DNA from: UBA6264 sp964531505
GTDB taxonomy: Bacteria; Patescibacteriota; Patescibacteriia; UBA2591; UBA6264
NCBI GenBank assembly: GCA_964531505.1
Contig: CAZHDT010000010.1
Span: forward strand, 1-21,851
Length of the DNA: 21,851 nt
Direction of reading: 5' to 3'
A model generated the notes under the pieces. The model searched no databases, was not told the origin of the DNA, and saw only the letters and a program-made list of their open reading frames with translations. The position numbers were made by a program, and so were the translations under genes. Below, one piece after another: positions 1 through 6,243 of this stretch (positions are counted from its first letter, which is position 1; every line of letters begins with the position of its first letter).

Positions 1-36
1 TAAATAAAGAAATTGAAGTTTTTCTAAACCAAAAAT

Positions 37-58
37 AAAAGACCCTTCGGGGTCTTTT
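37..58. terminator. bidirectional intrinsic terminator
   Basis: A perfect 9-bp stem (aaaagaccc / gggtctttt) is closed by a stable TTCG tetraloop and has U-rich tracts in both orientations (tctttttaattt on plus; gggtcttttattttt on minus). It lies just beyond the 3' end of the tRNA-His gene, so it probably ends the minus-strand VanZ-like/xer/htpX/tRNA transcript. It may also end a plus-strand gene lying left of the window. Confidence 0.85.
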
Positions 59-71
59 TAATTTCCAAAAG

Positions 72-143
72 GGCGGTTAGAGGGAATCGAACCCTCGTCA
101 GTGGGACCACAACCCGCTGTTCTACCATTGAACTATAACCGCC
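72..143 (-). tRNA. tRNA-His (anticodon GUG)
   Basis: Read on the minus strand it folds as a full cloverleaf: 8-bp acceptor GGCGGTTA/TAACCGCC, U8-A9, D stem GTTC/GAAC, anticodon loop TTGTGGT with U33, anticodon GTG and G37, and T arm GAGGG-TTCGATT-CCCTC. The eighth acceptor pair is the histidine-specific G-1:C73 identity pair, here encoded in the DNA (G at 143, C at 72). CCA is not encoded. The anticodon stem (GCGGG/CCCAC) has one C-A mismatch at the second pair. It follows tRNA-Arg in the same direction and precedes the terminator at 37-58. Confidence 0.93.
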
Positions 144-192
144 ATGAAATAATTATTCTAACAAAAAGTTTTAAAATGTAAAGAAATGAAAG

Positions 193-264
193 TACCCTCG
201 AGAGGAGTCGGACCTCTATCCAGAGCTTAGAAGGCTCTTGTTCTATCCGTTGAACTACGAGGGC
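193..264 (-). tRNA. tRNA-Arg (anticodon UCU)
   Basis: Minus-strand cloverleaf: acceptor GCCCTCG/CGAGGGT (first pair G-U), discriminator A, U8-A9, D stem GTTC/GAAC, perfect anticodon stem AGAGC/GCTCT around loop CTTCTAA (anticodon TCT, reads AGA/AGG), T stem AGAGG/CCTCT. CCA is not encoded. The T loop reads TCCGACT, so position 55 is C rather than the near-universal U that becomes pseudouridine. The 5' end is only 5 nt after the htpX stop codon, so the tRNA is probably released by processing from the htpX message. Confidence 0.92.
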
Positions 265-269
265 TTATG

Positions 270-1157
270 TTAAATTTCTCTTAAAGCTTTTATTCGGTCT
301 TCAATTGGTGGATGAGTGCTGAAAAGTTTTGCGGTATATGTTTTTACTTTTCCAAAAGGGCTGGCAATGTATAAATGAGCGCTGGCTGGATTAGCCCTTT
401 TTAATGGTTTTTCATATTTTGATATTTTTTCTAAAGCGCTGGCAAGTCCTTCAGGATAGCGGGTTAAAAGAGCGCCGGAAGCGTCAGCCAAATATTCTCT
501 TTTTCTAGAAACAGCCAATTTAATTAACTGAGCGATTAAAGGGGAAAATATCATTAAAACAATTCCGATGAACATCATGATTGTCCCAGCTGATCCTTGT
601 TGGTCATTACTTCGTCTGTTTCCGCCAAAAAAACTAAACCTTAAAAACCAATTAGAAAGTAGGCTGATTACGCCAACTAAAGCCAAAACTAAAGTCATTA
701 ACCGGATGTCATAATTTTTAACATGGGAAAGTTCGTGGGCGATAACTCCTTCTAATTCTTCATTTTCCAAAATATCTATCAAACCGGTAGTAACGGCGAG
801 CGAAGCGTGTTCTGGATTTCTTCCCGTAGCAAAAGCATTGGGCGCCGGGTCTTGAATAACATGAATTTTAGGAACTGGAATTCCGGCGGTAATACAGAGA
901 TTTTCTACTATTTTAAAAAGATAAGGATTGTTTTCTTTTTTAATTTCTTTGGCGCCGGCGGTCCAAAGCGCCATTTTATCTCCGGAAAAATAACCACTTA
1001 GACCCATAATTAAAGCGAAACAAAAAGCGATGACCAGCCAGGAATAGCCGGTTTGAGTAATTTGGCCGAGAAGCCAGCCAAGAAAAAGAATAAAAATTGT
1101 AAAAAAGAATATTAAAAAAAACGATTTTCTTTTATTGGTTTCTATTTGAGAATACAT
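270..1157 (-). CDS. htpX: HtpX-like M48 membrane zinc metalloprotease
   Basis: Membrane-bound zinc endopeptidase of family M48B; family members degrade misfolded or damaged membrane proteins, with the active site facing the cytoplasm. The 295-residue product matches the usual family length. Seen in the sequence: two N-terminal membrane helices (about 13-30 and 39-56), the HELSH zinc motif at 141-145, further hydrophobic segments at about 152-172 and 191-213, the third zinc-ligand motif EYLADASGA (Glu221), and the C-terminal STHPP motif at 280-284. It lies downstream of the recombinase gene and 5 nt upstream of tRNA-Arg. The start has no Shine-Dalgarno sequence and sits in a 13-bp tandem duplication (1146-1171) that creates an out-of-frame upstream ATG. 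The usual partner lemA is not adjacent. Confidence 0.93.
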   Translation of the reverse strand: MYSQIETNKRKSFFLIFFFTIFILFLGWLLGQITQTGYSWLVIAFCFALIMGLSGYFSGDKMALWTAGAKEIKKENNPYLFKIVENLCITAGIPVPKIHVIQDPAPNAFATGRNPEHASLAVTTGLIDILENEELEGVIAHELSHVKNYDIRLMTLVLALVGVISLLSNWFLRFSFFGGNRRSNDQQGSAGTIMMFIGIVLMIFSPLIAQLIKLAVSRKREYLADASGALLTRYPEGLASALEKISKYEKPLKRANPASAHLYIASPFGKVKTYTAKLFSTHPPIEDRIKALREI

Positions 1158-1171
1158 ATTGAGAATACATA
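1146..1171. repeat. 13-bp perfect tandem duplication over the htpX start
   Basis: The unit ttgagaatacata occurs twice, at 1146-1158 and 1159-1171. On the minus strand each copy holds ATG TAT TCT CAA, so the first four htpX codons are duplicated 13 nt upstream in another frame. The upstream ATG opens a 12-codon frame that overlaps the true start and ends at TAA. Confidence 0.9.
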
Positions 1172-1185
1172 AATTTTTTTAAGAA

Positions 1186-2112
1186 TTATTTTCTTTTTTT
1201 TCCATGGAAACTTTCGTAAACTTCTTTTAGTCTTTGATTGGTAACGTGGGTGTAAATCTGAGTGGTGGTGATATTTTTATGCCCTAGCAATTCTTGGACG
1301 GCTCTTAAATCCGCGCCATTAGAAAGCAAGTCAGTGGCAAAACTATGTCTTAAACTATGAGTGGTTATATTTTTAGTAATGCCAGCCACTTTGCAATATT
1401 TTTTAATTAGTCTTTGAATTGAGCGGGGAGTGAAATAATTGGTTTTTTTCATTTTTTCCGCGGCTCGGTCATGGCGGATAAACAAAAATGGTTCAATATC
1501 TTTTCTTATTTCTAAATACCTTTTTAGCCAATAGCGAGCTTGATTAGAAACAAAAACCAATCGCCAGTGATTTCCTTTTCCCCGAACGCTAAACTCGTCT
1601 TTTTCTAAATTAATGTCTTCTCTTTTTAAATTAGTCAATTCTGAAACCCGCAGGCCCGTGGAAAAAAGAAGTTCTAAGATGGCTTTGTCTCGAAGTTTAA
1701 TTATATCTGGCTGTTCTATTTTAAAAGGGCTTTCTAAAAGTCTTTCTAATTCTTTTCCTTCAACAAAAGAAATTTGTCTTTCTTGGGTTTTTGCCAAATC
1801 GATTTTTTCCGGCGCTAGAATTTCAATGTCTCTTTTAATTAAGTATTTAAAAAAAACTCGTAAAGCAATCAGATGATAATTCTGGGTGGACGAACATAAA
1901 TTTCCTCCTCGCGGATTTGTCAATCGGGAAAGCCAAAGACGGTATTTTCTAATAGTTTCCGCGGTTATTTCTTGCGATTCTTGAACCTGACTTTGCTTTA
2001 AAAATCTGGCCAAATAAAAACCGTAATTTCTAATTGTTAATTTACTGGAGCCTTTTTCAACTTCTAAATATTCAAGAAATTCATTGGCTAATTGTTTTAA
2101 ATTTTCGGACAT
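1186..2112 (-). CDS. xerD: XerC/XerD-type tyrosine recombinase
   Basis: Site-specific tyrosine recombinase, most likely the chromosome-dimer resolvase acting at a dif site; a phage or element integrase is less likely given its length and housekeeping neighbours. 308 residues, normal for XerC/D. An N-terminal SAM-like core-binding domain (about 5-95) is followed by the catalytic domain (about 115-300). All catalytic residues are present: Arg155 (STGLRVSEL), Lys179 (RGKGNHWR), His252 and Arg255 (THSLRHSFA), His278 (LLGHKN) and nucleophile Tyr287 (QIYTHV). It lies 27 nt after the VanZ-like gene and 28 nt before htpX, in one apparent transcript. The choice between XerC, XerD and a single archaeal-type XerA cannot be made from sequence alone, so the symbol is tentative. 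Confidence 0.88.
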   Translation of the reverse strand: MSENLKQLANEFLEYLEVEKGSSKLTIRNYGFYLARFLKQSQVQESQEITAETIRKYRLWLSRLTNPRGGNLCSSTQNYHLIALRVFFKYLIKRDIEILAPEKIDLAKTQERQISFVEGKELERLLESPFKIEQPDIIKLRDKAILELLFSTGLRVSELTNLKREDINLEKDEFSVRGKGNHWRLVFVSNQARYWLKRYLEIRKDIEPFLFIRHDRAAEKMKKTNYFTPRSIQRLIKKYCKVAGITKNITTHSLRHSFATDLLSNGADLRAVQELLGHKNITTTQIYTHVTNQRLKEVYESFHGKKRK

Positions 2113-2139
2113 AAAAACGTCGCGATATTTTAAGAATTT

Positions 2140-2672
2140 TTACGACCCATTTATTTTATCATTTTTTTTCCATTTGTCAATCAAAAAAGGATATAACAAA
2201 TAACCCAAAAAGACGCCAGCCGTGTCAAAACAAATATCAGCTAAGCCCATCACCCGGCCTGGAACAAAACTTTGATGGAACTCGTCAGATAAAGCGTAAC
2301 AAATTGAAATTATTAGAGAATATTTTAAAGGCTTTTGCCAGGCTCGCGCTAAAAGAATGAATAAAATAGCGTATTCAAGCATATGGGCGATTTTTCTTAA
2401 AATCATGTCCCAGGTTTTATCCAAGCCGCTGCTTAAATTGGGCAAAGAAGAAAGATAAAAAATAAAAATCGCCCAGATAAAAACCGGTCCCCATAATTTA
2501 ATNNNNNNNNNNNNNNNNNNNNNNNNNNNNNNNNNNNNNNNNNNNNNNNNNNNNNNNNNNNNNNNNNNNNNNNNNNNNNNNNNNNNNNNNNNNNNNNNNN
2601 NNAAGAAAGATAAAAAATAAAAATCGCCCAGATAAAAACCGGTCCCCATAATTTAATGAATTTTTTTAGCAT
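2140..2672 (-). CDS. VanZ-like family membrane protein (interrupted only by a scaffold gap)
   Basis: Small integral membrane protein of the VanZ-like family, which includes the teicoplanin-resistance accessory protein VanZ; most members have no known function. The frame is interrupted by a 100-N run with 55 bp duplicated on each side. Removing the Ns and one copy (155 bp) leaves 378 nt, exactly 126 codons, giving a 125-residue protein with normal family layout. About four hydrophobic segments (9-24, 45-59, 66-77, 97-114) and the diagnostic signature SDEFHQSFVPGRVMGLAD at 77-94 are visible. With the Ns kept, the length is not a multiple of three, so the gap is artificial. The start at 2672 lies 6 nt after a strong -10 box, predicting a leaderless mRNA. 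It is the first gene of the minus-strand unit. Confidence 0.87.
2448..2657. other. scaffold gap 1: 100 N with 55-bp duplicated borders
   Basis: Bases 2448-2502 are identical to 2603-2657 (55 bp), separated by 100 N. This is the signature of two contigs that share a k-mer end and were joined by a scaffolder with a fixed-size placeholder. The true sequence most likely has a single copy and no gap. Confidence 0.93.
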
Positions 2673-2678
2673 AAACGC

Positions 2679-2706
2679 ATTATAACAAAAAAAAATTATT
2701 TATCAA
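2679..2706 (-). promoter_or_regulatory. extended -10 promoter of the VanZ-like/xer/htpX/tRNA unit; leaderless start predicted
   Basis: On the minus strand: -35 TTGATA (2706-2701), 16-nt spacer, extended -10 TGTTATAAT (2687-2679). A 6-nt discriminator GCGTTT puts the likely +1 on the A of the ATG at 2672, so the transcript would have no 5' leader. Confidence 0.75.
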
Positions 2707-2711
2707 CTTTT

Positions 2712-2742
2712 AAAAGTTTGGTGGCTCAGCCACCAAACTTTT
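2712..2742. repeat. palindromic hairpin, TTGGTGGC family, copy 1
   Basis: Perfect 14-bp stem (aaaagtttggtggc / gccaccaaactttt) with loop tca. The core TTGGTGGC...GCCACCAA recurs at 17288-17310 and 17366-17388. Its left arm overlaps a perfect 14-bp palindrome (aacttttaaaagtt, 2705-2718), so alternative foldings compete. It sits at the head of divergent genes, which argues against a simple terminator role. Confidence 0.85.
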
Positions 2743-2761
2743 CCCTTCCCTCAGCTCGCTC

Positions 2762-2798
2762 TTTTTGAGCTTGGAAGCCGAGCTTCCAAGCTCAAAAA
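2762..2798. repeat. palindromic hairpin with 17-bp stem, same architecture
   Basis: Perfect 17-bp stem (2762-2778 with 2782-2798) with loop cga. The core TTGGAAGC...GCTTCCAA differs from copy 1 at two stem positions with matching changes on both arms (TG/CA becomes AA/TT), keeping pairing intact. Confidence 0.85.
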
Positions 2799-2830
2799 AG
2801 ATTTGTTTATTTTTTTAGGTTTTGCGTAGA

Positions 2831-2902
2831 CGGGAACCTGAATGGAAATCCAGAAAGAAACTTAAACGGAAATCCGAATAAAAATTTAAACAGAAGTTTT
2901 TA
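2831..2902. repeat. array of six 12-bp units, each a mini-dyad
   Basis: Contiguous units: cgggaacctgaa, tggaaatccaga, aagaaacttaaa, cggaaatccgaa, taaaaatttaaa, cagaagttttta. Most fit N4-AA-N4' followed by a purine-rich pair, where the two N4 blocks are largely complementary (cgga/tccg, tgga/tcca, taaa/ttta). Units 2-3 and 4-5 also form a looser 24-bp repeat. Function unknown; it lies between the divergent promoters. Confidence 0.65.
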
Positions 2903-2937
2903 TTAGGGAAAAAGTGTTAGTTGTTTAGGATTAAAAT

Positions 2938-2966
2938 TTGCCTTTTATTTGGTTTTATGTTAAAAT
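2938..2966 (+). promoter_or_regulatory. distal rpsO promoter (P1)
   Basis: TTGCCT (2938-2943), 17-nt spacer ending in TGT, then TAAAAT (2961-2966): an extended -10 promoter with a likely start near 2973 and a leader of about 125 nt. Confidence 0.5.
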
Positions 2967-3019
2967 GTTAACGATTTAAAAGACTGAAATTCGCTTTAAA
3001 AATTTTGAAAAAATAAAAA

Positions 3020-3048
3020 TTGGTATTTTAAATAAAAAATGTTATAAT
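3020..3048 (+). promoter_or_regulatory. proximal rpsO promoter (P2), extended -10
   Basis: TTGGTA (3020-3025), 17-nt spacer, extended -10 TGTTATAAT (3040-3048), identical in its nine bases to the divergent minus-strand promoter. Predicted start is near 3055, giving a leader of about 43 nt with a small hairpin (tctgc/gcaga, 3058-3073), a possible site of S15 autoregulation; that regulatory role is inference. Confidence 0.72.
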
Positions 3049-3097
3049 GGTAAGAAATCTGCTTCGTTGCAGAAAATTGTTTTAATTTAAAAATTTT

Positions 3098-3385
3098 ATG
3101 GTTAAAAAAATTGAATCTAAAAAACAAGAAAAAAAGAAAATTATTGACGAATTTAAAATCAATGAAAAAGATACCGGCTCAATAGAAGCTCAAATTGGCT
3201 TATTAAACAAAGAAATTAATGATTTAATTGAGCATTTAAAAACGCATATTCATGATTTTTCTTCCCGAAGAGGCTTGTTGAAAAAAGTTAGCCAGCGACG
3301 GAAATTTTTAAAATATTTAAAAGTGGAAAAGCCCAAAAGTTATGAAAAAATGATTAAGATTATTAAGAAAAAGATTAAAAAATAA
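3098..3385 (+). CDS. rpsO: 30S ribosomal protein S15
   Basis: Primary 16S rRNA-binding protein of the small-subunit platform. 95 residues, close to the usual 89. The family core is plain: DTGSIEAQIGLLNKEI, the THIHDFSSRRGLLKKVSQRR helix-turn region and the basic C-terminal helix. The N terminus carries about eight extra Lys-rich residues. The ATG at 3098 follows an AT-rich leader with no Shine-Dalgarno sequence. It lies upstream of pnp as in many bacteria, but with a NYN-domain gene inserted between them. Two promoters lie upstream, and S15 represses its own translation in several bacteria; the small leader hairpin could serve this, which is untested. Confidence 0.95.
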   Translation: MVKKIESKKQEKKKIIDEFKINEKDTGSIEAQIGLLNKEINDLIEHLKTHIHDFSSRRGLLKKVSQRRKFLKYLKVEKPKSYEKMIKIIKKKIKK

Positions 3386-3391
3386 AAATTT

Positions 3392-3937
3392 ATGATTATA
3401 TATAAAAATCAGCGAGTGGGGGTTTTTATCGATGTTCAGAATATGTATCATTCGGCTAAAAATCTTTACCACTCCAATGTTAATTTTTCTAAGATTTTGG
3501 AAAAGGCGATTGCTGGCCGTCAGATTATTCGGTCAATTGCTTATGTCACCAAATCAGATACCAAAGAAGAAAAAATTTTCTTTGACGTTATTTCCAAACA
3601 AGGATTTGAATTAAAAATAAAAGACTTACAAATTTATCCCGGCGGAATGAAAAAATCTGATTGGGATGTCGGATTAGCGGTTGATACCATTAAAATGGCC
3701 AATAAATTAGACGTGGTTGTTTTAGTAAGTGGCGATGGGGATTATGTCCCTTTAGTTTCTTATCTACAAAATAATAAAGGCTGCTTAGTTGAGGTAATTG
3801 CTTTTGGAGAAACGACTTCGTCAAAATTAATTGAGGCGGCAGATGGATTTACTGATTTAAGTAAAGACAAGAAAAAATTTTTAATTAAGAGATTGAGTCA
3901 GGCTTTAACAAACAATAACGGTAAGAAACATTCTTAG
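3392..3937 (+). CDS. NYN-domain (LabA/DUF88-like) putative RNase
   Basis: Predicted metal-dependent nuclease of the NYN branch of the PIN-like fold. 181 residues made up almost wholly of one domain. Acidic metal-site residues are visible: Asp14 and Asn17 in VFIDVQNMYH, Asp92 and Asp98 in SDWDVGLAVDTIKMA, and Asp115 and Asp117 in LVSGDGDYVPLVSYL, in the order expected for the family. It begins 6 nt after rpsO and ends 28 nt before pnp, so it is co-transcribed with a ribosomal protein and the main 3'-5' exoribonuclease. That context suggests a role in RNA processing or decay (inference; no substrate can be read from sequence). The ATG at 3392 is the first in frame. The C-terminal 20 residues are basic and Asn-rich. 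Confidence 0.88.
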   Translation: MIIYKNQRVGVFIDVQNMYHSAKNLYHSNVNFSKILEKAIAGRQIIRSIAYVTKSDTKEEKIFFDVISKQGFELKIKDLQIYPGGMKKSDWDVGLAVDTIKMANKLDVVVLVSGDGDYVPLVSYLQNNKGCLVEVIAFGETTSSKLIEAADGFTDLSKDKKKFLIKRLSQALTNNNGKKHS

Positions 3938-3965
3938 TTAAAAGCCTTAGTAATTATTTAATGTT

Positions 3966-6212
3966 ATGGAATTTAGAACAGAAGTTAGTGGAAAAAATTT
4001 AATAGTTAGAACTGGTGAAGTAGCCCAGCAGGCAAATGGAAGCTGTATTATCCAATACGGCGAAACCACTGTTTTAGCTACTGCGGTTATGGGACAAGAA
4101 GAAGGAGAAATGGATTATTTCCCCCTTTCCGTTGATTATGAAGAGCGTTTTTACGCCGCGGGAAAGATAAAAGGTTCCCGTTTTATTAAAAGGGAGACCA
4201 GACCGCCTGAAGACGCAGTTTTAACCGGCCGATTAATCGACCGTTCTATTCGGCCTCTTTTTAATCAAGATAGCCGAAAAGCAGTTCAGTTAATTTTAAC
4301 CGTACTTTCTATTGATGGAGAAAACGATCCGGATATGGTTGCTTTATGGGGCGCGATTGCCGCTTTATGCCTTTCTGATATTGAATGGGAGGGGCCGATT
4401 GCCGGCGTTAGGGTAAGTTTGGTTCCTAAGGAAAATGAGGAGGGAGTAATTTCTTTGGAAAAGGAAGGAGAGTGGGTTTTAAATCCAACTTATCAAGCTC
4501 AGCAAAAAGGCATTTTAAATTTAGTGGTTTGCGGTACAAATAACCGAATTACTATGTTAGAAGGCGATGCTAAAGAAATAGGAAATGAAAAAATAATTGA
4601 GGGCACCCAGTATACCTTAGAATATTTGGATAAATTAACCGCCTTTTTTAAAGAGATTCAGGATAAAGCTGGGAAGAAAAAAGTTTCCCTTCTTAAAGAG
4701 CTAACTGAAGAAGAAAAAAAAGAAAAAGAAGAATTAAAAAAAATGACAGAAGAAATTGTGGAACAGGAAGCGCCAAAATATTTATTTGACCATCCTTTAA
4801 AATCCAAAGCGGAAAGAATTGGAGCCGCGGAAAATATAAGGCAGAGAGTAGATGAAATTTTGACGGAAAAACAGATTGGAAAAGAAAAAAGAAAAAAAGC
4901 AGTTGATTATTCTAATAAATTAATTTATCACCAAGTAAGTAAAAGAATTTTAGATAAAGCGGAACGGCTTGACGGTCGGAAACTTGATGAAATCAGGCCT
5001 TTAAATTGTCAGGCCGGCGTTTTACCAAGAGTTCACGGTTCAGGTCTTTTTAGCCGAGGAGAAACCCAAATTCTTTCAGTGGTAACTTTAGCAGAACCAG
5101 GCGCGGAAAAATATTTAGACACCATGGAAGAAAGCGGAAGAAAAAGTTTTATGCATCATTATAATTTTCCTCCTTTTTGTTCAGGAGAAGTCGGTTTTGT
5201 TGGAAGAACTAATCGGCGGGAAATCGGTCATGGCGCTTTGGTGGAAAAAGGATTTTTGCCGATTCTGCCCAAAAAGGAAGATTTTCCGTACACCATTAGA
5301 ATCGTCTCAGAGTCTTTATCCTCCAATGGTTCAACTTCTATGGCTTCGGCTTGCGCTTCAGGTTTAGCCGCTATGGATGCCGGAATTCCCATTAGCCGAC
5401 CGATTGCGGGCATTGCTATCGGACTGGCTTCAGAAGAAGGAGAAAAAGATTTTAGCCGTTATCAAATAATTACTGACATTCAAGACGTGGAAGATGGTCC
5501 GGGTGGTATGGATTTTAAAGTGATTGGCACTGACCAAGGTATTACCGCGATTCAAATGGATACAAAAACAAAAGGCATTAATATGGATATTGTCTCTCAA
5601 GCTTTAGCCGCTTCTTTAGAGGCGCGGAAAAAAGTTTTAAATGAAATTACTAAAGTTATTGCCGGTCCGCGAACTGAAATATCGCCTTACGCGCCAAAAA
5701 TTAAATTAATTAAAATTAATCCGGATAAAATTAGGGATGTTATTGGTCCGGGCGGAAAAATTATCAATGAAATTATTGATAAGACCGGCGCGACTATTGA
5801 TATTGAGCAAGATGGAACCGTAGCCATTACCGCCCTTACCGAAGAATCATTAAATAAAGCCGTGGAATGGGTTAGAAACATTACCCGGGAGCTTAAAGTG
5901 GGAGAAGTTTTCCAAGGAAAAATAAATAGAATTATGGATTTTGGCGCTTTTGCGGAAATTGTTCCTGGCCAAGATGGATTAATTCATGTTTCAGAAATGG
6001 ATTATCGTCACGTCAATCATCCGGATGATGTGGTTAAAATAGGGGATATTGTCCCGGTAAAATTGATTGAGATAGACCATCAAGGCAGAATTAATCTTTC
6101 CATGAAAGCTTTAAAAGAAAAACCCGCTTTTAATGATAATTCTTTTAATGACAAGCCTTATCATGAAAAAAGACCGGAACGAAATAATCGAAACTACGGA
6201 GACAAAAGATAA
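3966..6212 (+). CDS. pnp: polyribonucleotide nucleotidyltransferase (PNPase)
   Basis: Phosphorolytic 3'-5' exoribonuclease, a trimeric ring that degrades RNA to nucleoside diphosphates. 748 residues, slightly longer than the E. coli enzyme (711). Order of domains: first RNase PH domain (about 10-145), helical linker (about 235-320, rich in Lys/Glu), catalytic second RNase PH domain (about 325-560), KH domain (about 578-640, GPGG loop near 594), S1 domain (about 645-717), and an Asn/Lys-rich tail. The catalytic triad equivalent to E. coli D486/D492/K494 is intact: Asp510, Asp516 and Lys518 in DGPGGMDFK. The ATG at 3966 is preceded by AT-rich sequence without a ribosome-binding motif. It follows the NYN gene and is the last RNA-metabolism gene before the envelope genes. 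Confidence 0.96.
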   Translation: MEFRTEVSGKNLIVRTGEVAQQANGSCIIQYGETTVLATAVMGQEEGEMDYFPLSVDYEERFYAAGKIKGSRFIKRETRPPEDAVLTGRLIDRSIRPLFNQDSRKAVQLILTVLSIDGENDPDMVALWGAIAALCLSDIEWEGPIAGVRVSLVPKENEEGVISLEKEGEWVLNPTYQAQQKGILNLVVCGTNNRITMLEGDAKEIGNEKIIEGTQYTLEYLDKLTAFFKEIQDKAGKKKVSLLKELTEEEKKEKEELKKMTEEIVEQEAPKYLFDHPLKSKAERIGAAENIRQRVDEILTEKQIGKEKRKKAVDYSNKLIYHQVSKRILDKAERLDGRKLDEIRPLNCQAGVLPRVHGSGLFSRGETQILSVVTLAEPGAEKYLDTMEESGRKSFMHHYNFPPFCSGEVGFVGRTNRREIGHGALVEKGFLPILPKKEDFPYTIRIVSESLSSNGSTSMASACASGLAAMDAGIPISRPIAGIAIGLASEEGEKDFSRYQIITDIQDVEDGPGGMDFKVIGTDQGITAIQMDTKTKGINMDIVSQALAASLEARKKVLNEITKVIAGPRTEISPYAPKIKLIKINPDKIRDVIGPGGKIINEIIDKTGATIDIEQDGTVAITALTEESLNKAVEWVRNITRELKVGEVFQGKINRIMDFGAFAEIVPGQDGLIHVSEMDYRHVNHPDDVVKIGDIVPVKLIEIDHQGRINLSMKALKEKPAFNDNSFNDKPYHEKRPERNNRNYGDKR

Positions 6213-6243
6213 TTTTATTATCAACAAAATTAATTCATTTATT

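Larger units (their letters stand above)
2673..3097. other. divergent intergenic region (425 bp)
   Basis: Spacer between the minus-strand VanZ-like gene and plus-strand rpsO. From left to right it holds the minus promoter (2679-2706), a 14-bp-stem hairpin (2712-2742), a 17-bp-stem hairpin (2762-2798), a 72-bp array of 12-bp units (2831-2902) and two plus-strand promoters (2938-2966 and 3020-3048). No convincing gene was found. A short frame over the array would give an Asn-rich repeat (GNLNGNP...) ending at a TAG just after 2900, but it has no clear start. Confidence 0.7.

Noticed and set aside
1186..2112. Recombinase as marker of an integrated mobile element
   Set aside because: No att-like direct repeats, phage genes or transposon ends were seen nearby; the neighbours are housekeeping genes and the length fits XerC/D.
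2829..2906. Short Asn-rich repeat peptide across the 12-bp array as a gene
   Set aside because: No start codon or conserved context; kept only as an alternative explanation of the repeat.
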